A stretch of 57,686 nt of DNA from assembly GCA_018820855.1 (NCBI GenBank), contig JAHJNL010000094.1:1-57686 (forward strand), written 5' to 3'. This DNA comes from Pseudomonadota bacterium. GTDB lineage: Bacteria; Desulfobacterota; Desulfobulbia; Desulfobulbales; Desulfocapsaceae. Under the pieces are notes generated by a model. That model was not told the origin of the DNA, made no database searches, and was given only the letters and a program-made list of their open reading frames with translations. This document shows, piece by piece, positions 25,431 to 35,874 of this stretch. The translations under genes were made by a program, and so were the position numbers. Positions within the stretch are counted from its first letter, which is position 1. Each line of letters begins with the position of its first letter.

Positions 25431-25457
25431 TGTTACAAGCGAGTTAACATGTTACAA
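25431..25457 (-). promoter_or_regulatory. TGTTACAA direct repeat between kinase and regulator
   Basis: TGTTACAA occurs at 25431-25438 and 25450-25457 with GTTAACA between. The words resemble those upstream of flagellar genes, but the spacing (19 bp) does not fit the 10/11-bp period expected for OmpR-type tandem sites. Possible internal operator. Confidence 0.35.
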
Positions 25458-25503
25458 CTCTTTAAAATTGCCGGTTTTCCTCATACACAATCAAAAAAAG
25501 ATG

Positions 25504-26472
25504 TCAATCATCGAGACCAGGATCTTTACGGGGAAGCGAAACGACAAATTGTGCCCCTTTACCCAGACCGTCACTCTGGGCCACGATTTTCCCCTTATGT
25601 AATCTGATCACCTGATCTACCATATATAATCCCAGTCCGGTTCCCCCGGAATGGGTAAGACCCTCTCCCTCGATCTGAAAAAATTTCTTAAAGATCTTCC
25701 TGGCCTGTGATTTTTCAAAACCAACCCCGTTATCAGCAATACAGAGTTGCACAGTCTTTTCCGTCTGACTGAAACTTATACTGATTTGCGGGCAATCATT
25801 TTCATTATATCTGACTGCGTTGGACAACAAATTCATCAACACCTTCTGAAAGAGCAACCGATTAATAGAACAATAATAACACCGGTCCGGGGACTTGTTG
25901 ATCAGGATCTCGCTGCCACGAAACAATTGCTCATTCTTCCGGTAAAATTCAACCACTTCCTCGACCAGATCAACAACGACAAACTCCACCCCATCCACCT
26001 TGGCCTCCAGACGGGCCAGATTGAGTATGCCGTTAATGTCATCGGTTAGCCTGGCAACATCTGCCAGCATATAGTGCAGATACTTCAACTGCTTTTCTCT
26101 GGGCAACTCATGTCTGATCAGGGTTTCCAGATAGAGCTGCAGGGAGGTCGTCGGCGTCTTCAATTCGTGGGTAAAACTGTTGATAAACCTACGCTGTGAT
26201 CGGTAGAGGGCCAGCGTCTTTCTCTGATAGACAAAGACCACAATAATCCCCAGGAGGATAATGCCGACAAGAATCGACAGAACCATGATCACCACCCAGG
26301 TCTGCCAGGCCACAAACTGCTTCGGATCCAGATTGGTCTTCTCGATTACCGTCTTCAGTCCGGCACTGACCTCCACATACCAGTATATGTAAAGGAACAA
26401 GGAGAGCCCAAGAGCAATAATAGAAAAAACAAAGATAGCAACCGGATGCAGAAACCAGAACGGACGTTTCAT
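25504..26472 (-). CDS. Sensor histidine kinase with two membrane segments
   Basis: A 322-residue kinase: TM1 about 11-31, a short periplasmic loop of under 30 residues, TM2 about 59-81, then directly the dimerisation domain with INSFTHELKTPTTSLQLYLE (His102) and a full ATPase domain (LLSNAVRYNEND, DNGVGFEKSQ, GGTGLGLYMVDQ). It lacks HAMP and a large sensor domain, so it may sense within the membrane or through a partner. The response regulator follows on the same strand. The divergent gene is the radical SAM protein (120 bases away). Confidence 0.9.
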   Translation of the reverse strand: MKRPFWFLHPVAIFVFSIIALGLSLFLYIYWYVEVSAGLKTVIEKTNLDPKQFVAWQTWVVIMVLSILVGIILLGIIVVFVYQRKTLALYRSQRRFINSFTHELKTPTTSLQLYLETLIRHELPREKQLKYLHYMLADVARLTDDINGILNLARLEAKVDGVEFVVVDLVEEVVEFYRKNEQLFRGSEILINKSPDRCYYCSINRLLFQKVLMNLLSNAVRYNENDCPQISISFSQTEKTVQLCIADNGVGFEKSQARKIFKKFFQIEGEGLTHSGGTGLGLYMVDQVIRLHKGKIVAQSDGLGKGAQFVVSLPRKDPGLDD

Positions 26473-26592
26473 TGTTTTTTGCTGTTTTGTAAAAGAATTG
26501 TCATTCCCATCACCTTACTATCTATTGTCAGATTAATGACTTACAGTACAGTTAATCAATTTTCGACTCCTTTCATATAATGAGGTATACAA

Positions 26593-28356
26593 ATGACAGA
26601 CAACCACCCCCTCCATCCCCTCGGCAGTAAGGCCAGGGTGCTACTCTCCAGTGTATTCGGTCCCTATGCCCAGGACGACGAGTACGGCAGCAGCACAATC
26701 AACCCTATGGAACTATACCACAATCAGGTTACCCGCGTACAGGGAGCTTTCTCTCTTCGTATGTTTCATCGCTCCTTTGGCCTGCTCATGATTCAGGAAA
26801 ACATCGATGCCCCCTGTACCCTTCTCGACTTCCCGGATTTAGAGTATTTTATTCAGATCATCAGCAACAATCAGTACGATATTATTGGTATCAGTTCTAT
26901 CATTCCCAATGTGGGTAAGGTCAAAAAGATGTGCGAACTGATCCGTACCTATCAGCCACAGGCAAAGATCGTGGTTGGCGGTCACATCAGTAACATGGAT
27001 GATATCGACGAGATGCTGAACGCAGATCATATCGTTCGGGGAGACGGAATTGAATGGTTCCGGCGCTATCTGAATCAGGATATGAGCAAGGCGGTCAAAC
27101 ACCCCGCCGTGTCCTCAGCCACCAAAACCCGAATTCTTGGTCACACCCTCGCCAATAAAGCGGGAGACACCGCTGCTATTGTTGTCCCCTCAGTAGGATG
27201 CCCCATGGGCTGTAATTTCTGCTCAACCTCCGCCCTGTTTGGCGGCAAGGGAAAATTTAAGAACTTTTTTGAAACCGGTGAAGAGCTCTATGGCGTAATG
27301 GCCGATCTTGAGAAAAAACTCAAGACAACATCTTTTTTCATCCTTGATGAAAATTTTCTGCTGCACCGGGAAAGAGCATTAAGCCTCCTGGAACACATGA
27401 AAAAACACAATAAAAGCTGGGCTCTTTATGTTTTCAGTTCGGCCAGGGTCCTGCGCTCCTATAAAATAGAACAGCTGGTGGAACTGGGTATATCCTGGGT
27501 CTGGATGGGGCTGGAGGGCAAACAAAGCCAATACACAAAACTTGCAGGAATCGAGACCAGAGAGCTGGTCACAGATCTCCAGGAACATGGGATTCGGGTT
27601 CTCGGCTCTTCCATCATCGGCCTGGAAGAACACACTCCGGAAAACATCGCACAAGTGGTTGACTATGCCGTTTCCCATTCCGTGGATTTTCACCAGTTCA
27701 TGCTCTACACCGCCAATCACGGCACTCCCCTCCACGCCCAGCTCAAGAAGAAGGGTACGCTGTTGCCCCTGAACGAGTTCAAGATCTCAGACAGCCACGG
27801 CCAGTTCCGTTTCAACCACCGCCATCCGCATATTCCGGCAGGTGATGAGGAGCAATTACTGCTCAAGGCCTTTGAACAGGACTTTAAAACCAATGGCCCC
27901 AGTCTCTTTCGCCTGATCCGCACTACTCTCAAAGGCTGGAAGCGCTATCAGACATGTTCTGATGAGCGCGTGCGCAACCGCTACCTGGAAGAAATTAAGC
28001 CCCTGCGCAACATGTATGCCGGTGCAGTATGGGCCATGAAAAAATGGTCCATACAGAACAAGGACCTTCATCAGCAACTTGATGATCTCCTTCAGGACAT
28101 CTACAACACCTTAGGCCTGCAGCCCCGTCTGTTCGCTCCGCTGGTCGGTCGCTATGTCTACTGGACCATGAAAAAAGAAGAAAAGCGGATGGCCGCCGGC
28201 TGGACCATTGAGCCGGAAACGTTCCTGGAAAAAAACCTGGCAGCTCTTGCAGAAGAGACAGCTAAAGCAGCAACACGTTCTCATGAACGGGAATCAATAC
28301 GTATCCAGGATCTGGCAGGTCTCAAGCAACCAACCACGTTAAACGGGAGACTTTGA
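26593..28356 (+). CDS. B12-binding-domain radical SAM protein
   Basis: A 587-residue protein. The N-terminal part (about 60-165) is a cobalamin-binding-like Rossmann fold (DIIGISSIIPNVGKVKKMCE, KIVVGGHISNMDDIDEM, VRGDGIEWF). It lacks the DxHxxG motif, as in many BchE-type proteins. The radical SAM core has CPMGCNFC with Cys203, Cys207 and Cys210 for the [4Fe-4S] cluster, followed by FFILDENFLLH and WVWMGLEG. The C-terminal part (about 420-587) is helical and specific. These enzymes methylate or rearrange unactivated carbons; the substrate cannot be read from sequence. A GAGGT site precedes the ATG. It is divergent from the kinase/regulator pair, which may control it. Confidence 0.85.
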   Translation: MTDNHPLHPLGSKARVLLSSVFGPYAQDDEYGSSTINPMELYHNQVTRVQGAFSLRMFHRSFGLLMIQENIDAPCTLLDFPDLEYFIQIISNNQYDIIGISSIIPNVGKVKKMCELIRTYQPQAKIVVGGHISNMDDIDEMLNADHIVRGDGIEWFRRYLNQDMSKAVKHPAVSSATKTRILGHTLANKAGDTAAIVVPSVGCPMGCNFCSTSALFGGKGKFKNFFETGEELYGVMADLEKKLKTTSFFILDENFLLHRERALSLLEHMKKHNKSWALYVFSSARVLRSYKIEQLVELGISWVWMGLEGKQSQYTKLAGIETRELVTDLQEHGIRVLGSSIIGLEEHTPENIAQVVDYAVSHSVDFHQFMLYTANHGTPLHAQLKKKGTLLPLNEFKISDSHGQFRFNHRHPHIPAGDEEQLLLKAFEQDFKTNGPSLFRLIRTTLKGWKRYQTCSDERVRNRYLEEIKPLRNMYAGAVWAMKKWSIQNKDLHQQLDDLLQDIYNTLGLQPRLFAPLVGRYVYWTMKKEEKRMAAGWTIEPETFLEKNLAALAEETAKAATRSHERESIRIQDLAGLKQPTTLNGRL

Positions 28357-29058
28357 TAAAGGCTGACAGATGCCAGGCAGGGCATCATCAAGTAAGGAAG
28401 CCGGGAGGGGGCTATGGAGCGGTTGGGCATGATGTAACTTTTCAGGACAATCTCCACAGGATATTTGTGGAAGACTAACTCGTATTGAGGCGATGGGGGT
28501 GCTGTTATGTTTTCCCAAGAGGAAAGTGATATTTCCAGACATGCCCCCACTTTCTCTTTAAGGAGGTTGGCAAACTGTTCACCCCCAGAAATAGAATATT
28601 GATCTATGACGGATTAAAGGCAACCATCTTTGAGCTGGGATTAGGCTTTTTATAGCCTAGCTGCAGAGCGGCATTTATTGCAAGTGCAGAAACGCGCAAA
28701 AGACTCTGCAGCGGGCCCAGGTAGAGTTCTTCCTGTTGCAGGACATGACATAAAACAGCAAAAAGCCTTCCCTGGCCTCTGACCCACTTAGAGGCATGCA
28801 ACCTCACCCGAACCAGCTTACCAGGAAAATACTCTCAAGTCTTATACGTACATGAATCTTTCAACTTAAGGCCACCTTGCGAAATTGCCTTTTCGCCCAA
28901 ACTCTTCGTTATGAAATAAATTTTATCCTCGGAATATCAGATATATGCCTGCGGTAAAATTTATCTCATGCCTCGATTTTGAACGAAAATTCTAATTTTT
29001 CAAGGTACCCTAAGAGTACAATCCAACAGGCCCGAGTCCGCTCCGGCAATAGTTATCC
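28357..29058. other. Intergenic region of about 700 bases, no supported gene
   Basis: Between convergent genes. Minus-strand frames at 28281-28550 and 28604-28807 have no recognisable family and no ribosome-binding sites. An inverted repeat, ATAAATTTTA (28916-28925) and TAAAATTTAT (28955-28964), is present. It may be the site of a lost gene. Confidence 0.45.
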
Positions 29059-30432
29059 TTACAGCAGAACAACTCTGTTTCTCCCCTCTTTTTTTGCCAT
29101 ATAGAGTGCATCGTCCGCCTCTCTAATTACCTCATCAACAAGAACATCGGTTTCCCCACTGGTAACAACCCTCAGACCTATGCTGACGGTAATGGTAACC
29201 AACCTTCCCTTTCTATCACTTACCTCTATTCTTGACAGCTTACTCCTTAATCTCTCGGCTATCATTGAACTTTCATGAATATTTGTTTCCGGCAAGAAAG
29301 CAATGAATTCCTCACCTCCCCATCTGCCGAAGATATCAGAATCGCGGAGTACTCCAAGAGATTCTGCAGCGAGATTTTTTAATACTTTATCTCCGATATC
29401 ATGTCCGAAAGTATCATTTATTTTCTTGAAATGATCAATATCTAGCATAATAAGCCCGAATGAGTGACCATATCGTTTAAAACGCAATACCTCTTGTTCA
29501 AACAAATGCAAAAACGATCTCCTGTTCTTTGCTCCGGTCAATGGATCAGTACTGGCGAGGTTCTTAAGTTCTTTTTCCATTTCCTTTCGTTTTGTTATAT
29601 CCTCAATAACAAAAATTGTTCCTTGAAATTTACCTGAAATATCCAACGACCGAGAACACGAGATATAAAAATATTGTAGTGGATCATTGATTGACTTCTC
29701 ATAATAAACTGTAATTTCATTACGATCCAGAAAATCTCTATATGTATCTTTCAACCATGGAAACAAATCAACAAACTCGATCTTTGGATAATCAATTCCA
29801 TAATAATTCTCGCCAGGAACGGTGTCGATTTTCAAAATATTGGCCGCTGCATGATTCATTCCTTCAATTTGTCCCAGCGAATCAACAATAAAAACAGGCC
29901 TGGACAGACTCTCGAAGATCGTAAGGTATTTGTTTTTTTCGTTCGTCATTTGCCGGTTACGATCTTGCAGTTCTTTGACAATTATGTCATCACTGGAAGA
30001 CGCCCATGTTGTACAGAATCCGATTTCCACACGATCAAAAAATCTATTGGTCAAGTTTTCATATCGGCTTTTTGCCGAATTATCGAAGTCTGACTCTTTA
30101 ATCAACTCCACGTACACTTGCTGATAATATTTCATCAAACCAAGAAACATCGCAAGACTGACCCCTCTTTCTCTGTGACGTTGTGCTTCATCAATGCCAA
30201 ATCGGGCAGCGGGATCTTTTGTATAATCTTCAACAGGGCAGAGTTCTAACCCCTCAGCTCTACTTTGAATCGCCTCCACCAGTGATTGCGACAACCCTGA
30301 AATGGAAAGTCGCCACGCTTCTTTGAGAGTAGAAGTATATTGAGAATAACCTCTTTTAATAGCGTAACCTAGAATTCGTTCCATGAGCCAATCTTCATGG
30401 TCGATGATATAGTCAACAAGCTTCGTAGTCAT
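29059..30432 (-). CDS. PAS-GGDEF diguanylate cyclase
   Basis: A 457-residue soluble protein. Residues 1-150 form a helical sensor-like domain (MTTKLVDYIIDHEDWLMERI onwards), 165-285 a PAS domain (FIVDSLGQIEGMNHAAANIL), and 290-457 a GGDEF domain with DPLTGAKNRRSF, the active-site GGEEF at 372-376, and a product-inhibition I-site RDSD exactly five residues upstream. It should make c-di-GMP and be feedback-inhibited. It has no membrane segment, so it senses something inside the cell. A c-di-GMP riboswitch and a LapG-like protease elsewhere in the window could respond to its product. Confidence 0.92.
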   Translation of the reverse strand: MTTKLVDYIIDHEDWLMERILGYAIKRGYSQYTSTLKEAWRLSISGLSQSLVEAIQSRAEGLELCPVEDYTKDPAARFGIDEAQRHRERGVSLAMFLGLMKYYQQVYVELIKESDFDNSAKSRYENLTNRFFDRVEIGFCTTWASSSDDIIVKELQDRNRQMTNEKNKYLTIFESLSRPVFIVDSLGQIEGMNHAAANILKIDTVPGENYYGIDYPKIEFVDLFPWLKDTYRDFLDRNEITVYYEKSINDPLQYFYISCSRSLDISGKFQGTIFVIEDITKRKEMEKELKNLASTDPLTGAKNRRSFLHLFEQEVLRFKRYGHSFGLIMLDIDHFKKINDTFGHDIGDKVLKNLAAESLGVLRDSDIFGRWGGEEFIAFLPETNIHESSMIAERLRSKLSRIEVSDRKGRLVTITVSIGLRVVTSGETDVLVDEVIREADDALYMAKKEGRNRVVLL

Positions 30433-30459
30433 GCCTTTCCCTGAATATTTTTCCTGTCA

Positions 30460-30726
30460 ATGTACAAAGCAATAGGTTCCCAATCACCGATGATGCACAG
30501 CAATCTTGGCAAACCTCTGCATCAATCCGGAGCAGAGGATGTAGATGGATTTAATAACTTGCAACAGGCCAATCGTCTTGCATTAAAGGCAATTGAACTT
30601 TCCAAGGAAAGGACCTCGCCATATTTGAAACCACTTGCTTCTGCGTATGCTGAGCTCGCCGAATTCAATAAGGCCTTTGAATCTCAGACAAAGGAAATAG
30701 GTTTATTAGTCAAAAAGGAAGAATGA
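30460..30726 (+). pseudogene. Fragment of a TPR-repeat protein
   Basis: An 88-codon frame whose second half, LASAYAELAEFNKAFESQTK, resembles one TPR unit (LAAAYAExGDFDKAVxWQxK), with an ALKAIELSKERTSPYLKP helix before it. It has no clear ribosome-binding site and lacks the rest of a repeat array. Probably a remnant; a small protein is not excluded. Confidence 0.45.
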
Positions 30727-30889
30727 AAGCTGCGCGAAAATACCGGAAAGCTCTCGCTGATTATAGACTGCACCATACACACGATTGAATTGTATCCAAT
30801 TGGTGCAAAAAAGTAAATTTTATCACCGCCTGGTTACACGTTTTAAAGGAGGCGTGAAGGCGGCCGCTCCAGGCAGAAGCCACCTGTTG

Positions 30890-31732
30890 TCATAAAAACC
30901 GGTAGATGACTGCGGTGACCGAAGCCCAGATGAGGGCCAGACCGCAGGCGCCGACGCTGAGGGTGGCGAGGATCCGGTGGGTGAGACTTTCACGTCTTTT
31001 GTCCTGATAGCCCATGAGCAGGCCGAGGAGGGCTCCGACTGCCATGCCACCTCCGTGAGCCCAGTTGTTGATTCCCGGGATCATGAAACCGAAGATGAAG
31101 ATACCGATGGCCCAGCCGCTGATCTGCTGATAGACGGCCTGGCCATAGCTGCCACCCCTGCTCTTGCCGTAGTAGAGGGCGGCGCCGATCAGCGCGCAGA
31201 CGGCTGCCGAAGCGCCGATGGTCATACGGACGCCGGCCAGGAAGGAGAGGAGATAGCCACAAACGCCGCCGACCAGGTAGATGACCAGCATCCTGGAAAT
31301 CCCATACTCCTTGAGAACCAGAGGCCCGATCTGGCGCAGGGCGATCATGTTGAAGAGGATATGGAGAAGGCTGCCGTGGAGGAAGTTGGCGGTGAGAAGC
31401 GACCACCAGCGACCCATGTCGATGATAGGCATGGTGCCGGAGGCCCCGAGCAGGAGGAGACTGCGGTTGTCGGGCGAGAGGAAGTCGAAGGGGTTCATCG
31501 CCATCCCCAGGCCACGGGGGTTGAGGAGGAGCGACAGGATGTACATGACCACGTTGACGGTTATGAGCTGCCTGATCAGGGCCTCGGGGTCGCGTCGGCC
31601 GATGCCGATCAGGTTGTTCTTCCACCAGGAACCGGGGGAGCGGATACCACAGTAAGGACAGCTCGATTCATCTCTGCTGATCAATCTGCGGCAGTTGGGG
31701 CAGAGGAGGGAGTTTTTTTTCGCTGTGGACAT
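30890..31732 (-). CDS. Rhomboid-family intramembrane serine protease with zinc ribbon
   Basis: A 280-residue protein. The N-terminus is a zinc ribbon (CPNC at 11-14, CPYC at 25-28), followed by six or so membrane segments. The rhomboid catalytic pair is present: Ser175 in TIGASAAVCALIG and His226 in NNWAHGGGMAVGALLG; the HGSLLHILFNM loop is also typical. Rhomboids cleave membrane proteins within the bilayer. The start at 31732 follows GGGAGG; the open frame continues 98 codons upstream but without conserved sequence. The gene is visibly GC-rich compared with neighbours, suggesting transfer. Confidence 0.9.
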   Translation of the reverse strand: MSTAKKNSLLCPNCRRLISRDESSCPYCGIRSPGSWWKNNLIGIGRRDPEALIRQLITVNVVMYILSLLLNPRGLGMAMNPFDFLSPDNRSLLLLGASGTMPIIDMGRWWSLLTANFLHGSLLHILFNMIALRQIGPLVLKEYGISRMLVIYLVGGVCGYLLSFLAGVRMTIGASAAVCALIGAALYYGKSRGGSYGQAVYQQISGWAIGIFIFGFMIPGINNWAHGGGMAVGALLGLLMGYQDKRRESLTHRILATLSVGACGLALIWASVTAVIYRFL

Positions 31733-32268
31733 GGGTTGTGCCTCCCGGGCAGGGGTGATGTGTTCTCTTTTTTCTTCGCTCACTTTCGTCTCAAGGGAGA
31801 TCCCCACGACAACAGGGTCTCGGGCCAGCAGCCTCTGCCGGAGATGGTGCAGCCATGAGTGTTTCTCAACAATGACAAGGTAAGCCATTCGCTCTTCGAA
31901 CGCCAGAAAAAGCTGCTTCTTCGGCTGCTTCTTCGGGTAGCGCCATTGACTCGTCCGTTTTCCAACCACTCGCAATCGGCCACGATCACCGTACCTGGCA
32001 ACTGGTCCGGCGGAGAGGTGATTCACTGTTGTTTTTTAACTTCTTGTCCTGTAGACTTAATTGATCCCATCGGGACCCTGGATCCCTCCTATACAATAAC
32101 GGTTTACCCGGTGGACTTTGATCCCACCACCCCGCTCAACATCTTGATCAGTAACATATATTTTGGCGTCAGCGTTATGTGGGAAGGAACCGAGTAAGAG
32201 AAAGCAATTGACTCACTCAACGGCAAGAGACCCGGCCCTTATTTTCGGCCGCAACAGGAGGAAAAGCA
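31733..32268. other. GC-rich intergenic region between divergent genes
   Basis: About 535 bases. Frames on both strands are open (as expected in GC-rich DNA) but none shows a family or a ribosome-binding site. The plus-strand stretch ending NIYFGVSVMWEGTE (32197) may be a gene remnant. GGAGGAAAAGC just before 32269 is the ribosome-binding site of the next gene. Confidence 0.4.
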
Positions 32269-32982
32269 ATGGAGAAATTCGACAAGGCAACCCTGGTCGA
32301 CTATGACGGCGCCAAGGGCGTCTATGTGGCCTACAAGGGGCGAGTCTATGATGTGAGCGGCAGCAAGTTATGGAAGACGGGGGAACACATGAAGCGCCAT
32401 CATGCCGGCACCGATCTCACCTCGGAATTGGCAGGCGCGCCCCATGGCCCGGAGATGCTGGAGCGTTTTCCCCAGGTGGGGGTGCTGGAGACCGGCGAAA
32501 AGACCGAGGCGGAACCCCATCTGCCAGCCTGGTTGGCATGGTTGTTTCAGCGCTGGCCCATGCTGGAGCGCCATCCCCATCCGATGCTGGTCCACTTCCC
32601 CATTGCCTTCCTGTCCGCGGCCCCGATGTTCGCCCTGCTGTTTCTCTTAACCGGCTGGCCTGGTTTTGACGTCACCACCCTCTGTTGCCTGGGAGGTGGG
32701 GTCCTGATGATACCCTTTGCCGTGGCCACCGGATTTCTGACCTGGTGGGTAAATTATATGGCCCAGCCCATGCTGGCGGTCCGCATCAAGATAGGAGCAT
32801 CCGGCTGCCTCTTTGTCCTCGGCTGCGCTGTTTTTTTCTGGCGACTCGCTGCACCGGACCTTCTCCTCACTCCGGGCACGGCCAGGACCCTGTATCTCCT
32901 GCTCCTCTGTTCTCTCATCCCACTGGTGGCCACCCTCGGCTGGTTCGGCGCCAGCATCACCTTTCCCGTGCAAAAAGATTGA
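32269..32982 (+). CDS. Cytochrome b5-like domain fused to DUF2231 membrane domain
   Basis: A 237-residue protein. Residues 1-73 form a cytochrome b5-like domain (FDKATLVDYDGAKGVYVAYK, GRVYDVSGSKLW, then GEHMKRHHAGTDL and HGPEMLERFPQVG with His residues able to bind heme). Residues 95-235 are a DUF2231 membrane domain of four segments starting HPHPMLVHFPIAFLSAAPMF. It probably carries electrons at the membrane. A strong AGGAGG precedes the ATG. It is GC-rich like the rhomboid gene, and the two may have arrived together. Confidence 0.85.
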   Translation: MEKFDKATLVDYDGAKGVYVAYKGRVYDVSGSKLWKTGEHMKRHHAGTDLTSELAGAPHGPEMLERFPQVGVLETGEKTEAEPHLPAWLAWLFQRWPMLERHPHPMLVHFPIAFLSAAPMFALLFLLTGWPGFDVTTLCCLGGGVLMIPFAVATGFLTWWVNYMAQPMLAVRIKIGASGCLFVLGCAVFFWRLAAPDLLLTPGTARTLYLLLLCSLIPLVATLGWFGASITFPVQKD

Positions 32983-33237
32983 TGTTCCGACTGGTCGTGG
33001 CACTAACGAGTACTCCTATTCCCCCTCCCCTTTGCGTCTCCGAGAGTTGCTCCGGGGCGCAAAAGGGGCCTGAGTCTCTTATTTGCGATTTGAATTCACC
33101 ATGGCCGGCAGGAACATGGTTCAGGGAAACTCATGGTGACAGTCAGGGCAGCGAACAGAATTTCTGCAACAACCGACCTCCGGGGTTTGATTGTGCAAAC
33201 TCTTCAACCGCCTGGAAATGGGTATAGTATTTCTTTA

Positions 33238-35853
33238 TCAGCATGGCTCGGTTTTAGTGGAATTTTTTTGGCCGCCGGCCTCTTTTGGTAACCTGATCGT
33301 AAAAGTTGTGCCCTCCCCCTCTTCTGAGGATACCTGCAAAGTACCATGATGTTTTTTGGTGATGACATCATGGCAGATTGCCAGCCCCTGTCCTGTTCCT
33401 TTACCTACCTCTTTCGTTGTGAAAAATGGATCAAAGACCTTTTGTATGATCGATGCAGCGATGCCGATGCCACTATCTTGAAAAATAAGCTCAACCTCTT
33501 TACCCACCAACCGTGTTGATATTGTTATTACTCCCATCCCTTCGACACCACTCTTTGTTATTTTTTCCTGAATAGCCTGAGAGGCATTGACAAGCATATT
33601 AAGGATAACCTGACCCATCTGATCGACCATAAGAGGGATCTTTGGTACATCTGCACCATATTTTGTTACCACTTCAGCAACATATTTCCATTCGTTTCTC
33701 GATACGACAAGGGATGTATCTATTATTTCATGCAAATCGGCGCAGGTCATTTTTGTTGATCCAGGATGAGAGAAACGTTTCATTGCTGCAAGCAGGGAAC
33801 TGATCCGGTTAACTCCATCTATTGATTGCACTATGGCCGTTGGGATTTCTGTTTTCAGATACTCCCAGTCAAGTTCCTCCAGAGCTTCTGTCATCTTAGT
33901 TCGGTTCTCTTCCGGCCATTCCAGAGAAGCAGCCTGCAATCCGGCAATAAACTGTAGCATGTCTGTATTTGCATCAGAGAGAAATTGGATATTGGAGCCA
34001 ATGAACTGGGCTGGAGTGTTTATCTCGTGGGCAAGACCGGCTGCCAATTGGCCGACTGACTCAAGCTTATGTTTTTGCAGGAGTTCCGCTTGAATTTTTT
34101 CTTTTTCCTTTCTTTGTTGTATTCTCTCAGAGATGTTACGCACAATGGAGACATAGCGGGGATTATTGCCGGGGGGAACCGCATATTTCAATAAAATCTC
34201 CACCGGAATATCATCGCCTGACTTAGTGCGGTGCAGGGTTATAAAAGTAATTGATTCTTTTGGGTTGTTCTTCAGGGGACCAATTTTTTGACGGAAGGAA
34301 TCCTCGGTGAATTCTGGTTTTATATCTAATGGAGTCATGGTGTACAGCTCTTCACGATCATATCCAAGTTGATCCAGAACGCCCTGATTGACATAGATGA
34401 ATCGTAGAGATACCGGGTCAAACATAAAGACACAGTCAATGACCTGATCAAGGGTCTGGTTAAAGCTGTTGATTGTAGCTTCCTGCAGCTTCACCAGTTC
34501 ATCGGCCATCCTGTTCAGGGCCTTACTCATTTCGCCCATTTCATCTGGCCCCTCCGGTAATCTCTCGGAAAGATCGCCATTGGACAATTTGTCGGCAAAA
34601 GAAAGAACACGGGAAATCGGCCTGGTAAGTGATTTGATCATCATAACGCTGAGAACGACGCCGAGTACGACGCAGCCTACAGCTATCAGAAAACTCAGCT
34701 TTGCCGTCTTTTGTTGTGATAACTGCAGAGATTCTTCGATGACAAGCTGGGACTCTTCAATTGCCGAATCAAAAACACCCAATGCCTTTCGGGTATTCTC
34801 CTCTATTCTCTTACTGACAAGGGACTGAGTGGCGGCAGTATCTTTTCTGGTCTCATTGATCTGTTCATTGATAATTCTGTTGGTATTTGCGCCTTTCTGC
34901 TGCAATTGTATAGGAAGGTTACTCTGCAGCGCATCGATAGTGCTTTGAACCGCTTCTGCCGAGGTATCTATTCTGGTTTGTATTCTTGTCTGGGCATCCT
35001 TGAGATTTCCAATAACACTTTCGAGTTGCTGTGCCTGTATCTTTGAGCTATTTTCCCGTTCACTGTTGATTGCCCACTTGACATTATTTGCTGCGAGTCG
35101 CATTTCCTCTGCAAGAATGCGACTCTGCAGATCAACTGTCTGAAAAATCTCTCGAACAAATGAGCTCTGCCTTTCTGTGATTAAAGTCTTCAGGCCGTCA
35201 AACCGGTCAATAGAGTCTTCACTCAGGAGGAAAAGGTCGATTTCTTCCTGCTCACCTTTAGTGAGAATGTCGACCAGAAGTTGATCTATGTCCCAATTGT
35301 TTTCATCACTCTGCCCCTTGAGCAGGGAGGTATACTTTTCCTGATCTGCCCTGAATCTGTTGAGTCCTTCAAGGCTAGCTGAGTGAAGGTAACTGACGTT
35401 TGAAAGAGCTACATTGGAAATAACCGAAAAGGATTCGCTGTCGCGCCGCATTATCCGCCTCGCCGAATTCGTTGCTTCAGCAAGAAGCTGGTCCAGGCTC
35501 TCGTCTATCGCCAGATTTTGTTGATCAAGTGTTTTGGATATATTACGACCGGCTTGTTCAATCTCCTGATTGACCGTGTTATAAAATTCCTGCTGGTTAG
35601 CGAGCGTTATTGCCGTTACCTGGTCTATTGCCACAAGCCCGCTGGCATCGACAACGCCTTTATCAGCAATTTGTTTGGCATGCTCTAATTCAGATGTGGA
35701 AATTTTCTGTAATTCTCTCAGCTTGCTGGACACTCCCTCGAAAGTATCCTTTTTCCCTTCCTCTGATAACTTCGCTGTAGTAAAAATAATGGCACTGCTG
35801 ACTAGAGCAATAAGAAGGACAAAATGGAGCAGAATCTTATGCTTAAGTTTCAT
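33238..35853 (-). CDS. Large PAS-domain sensor histidine kinase
   Basis: An 871-residue kinase. TM1 about 7-27; a very long, helical, probably coiled-coil periplasmic region 28-385; TM2 386-406; HAMP 407-459; PAS 463-578 ([20 protein letters not shown]); dimerisation domain with [20 protein letters not shown] (His609); and ATPase domain with [18 protein letters not shown] and [13 protein letters not shown]. The H-box type (GLAHEINTP) is that of kinases linked to sigma-54 or other regulators. It is third in an operon behind two periplasmic binding proteins that could present ligands to the long periplasmic region. No response regulator is adjacent. Confidence 0.9.
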   Translation of the reverse strand: MKLKHKILLHFVLLIALVSSAIIFTTAKLSEEGKKDTFEGVSSKLRELQKISTSELEHAKQIADKGVVDASGLVAIDQVTAITLANQQEFYNTVNQEIEQAGRNISKTLDQQNLAIDESLDQLLAEATNSARRIMRRDSESFSVISNVALSNVSYLHSASLEGLNRFRADQEKYTSLLKGQSDENNWDIDQLLVDILTKGEQEEIDLFLLSEDSIDRFDGLKTLITERQSSFVREIFQTVDLQSRILAEEMRLAANNVKWAINSERENSSKIQAQQLESVIGNLKDAQTRIQTRIDTSAEAVQSTIDALQSNLPIQLQQKGANTNRIINEQINETRKDTAATQSLVSKRIEENTRKALGVFDSAIEESQLVIEESLQLSQQKTAKLSFLIAVGCVVLGVVLSVMMIKSLTRPISRVLSFADKLSNGDLSERLPEGPDEMGEMSKALNRMADELVKLQEATINSFNQTLDQVIDCVFMFDPVSLRFIYVNQGVLDQLGYDREELYTMTPLDIKPEFTEDSFRQKIGPLKNNPKESITFITLHRTKSGDDIPVEILLKYAVPPGNNPRYVSIVRNISERIQQRKEKEKIQAELLQKHKLESVGQLAAGLAHEINTPAQFIGSNIQFLSDANTDMLQFIAGLQAASLEWPEENRTKMTEALEELDWEYLKTEIPTAIVQSIDGVNRISSLLAAMKRFSHPGSTKMTCADLHEIIDTSLVVSRNEWKYVAEVVTKYGADVPKIPLMVDQMGQVILNMLVNASQAIQEKITKSGVEGMGVITISTRLVGKEVELIFQDSGIGIAASIIQKVFDPFFTTKEVGKGTGQGLAICHDVITKKHHGTLQVSSEEGEGTTFTIRLPKEAGGQKNSTKTEPC

Positions 35854-35874
35854 CTTTCCTCTTTTGTTGATGCA

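Noticed and set aside
25431-25457. TGTTACAA repeat as part of the flagellar regulon motif
   Set aside because: The spacing is 19 bp and the flanks differ from TGTTACAYRTGA, so it was listed only as a weak local repeat.
28281-28807. Minus-strand frames after the radical SAM gene
   Set aside because: No start signals or families. They may be remnants but cannot be supported.
30977-31858. A 293-codon plus-strand frame
   Set aside because: Antisense to the rhomboid gene in GC-rich DNA, where stop codons are rare. The protein is rich in Asp, Gly and Glu without any family pattern.
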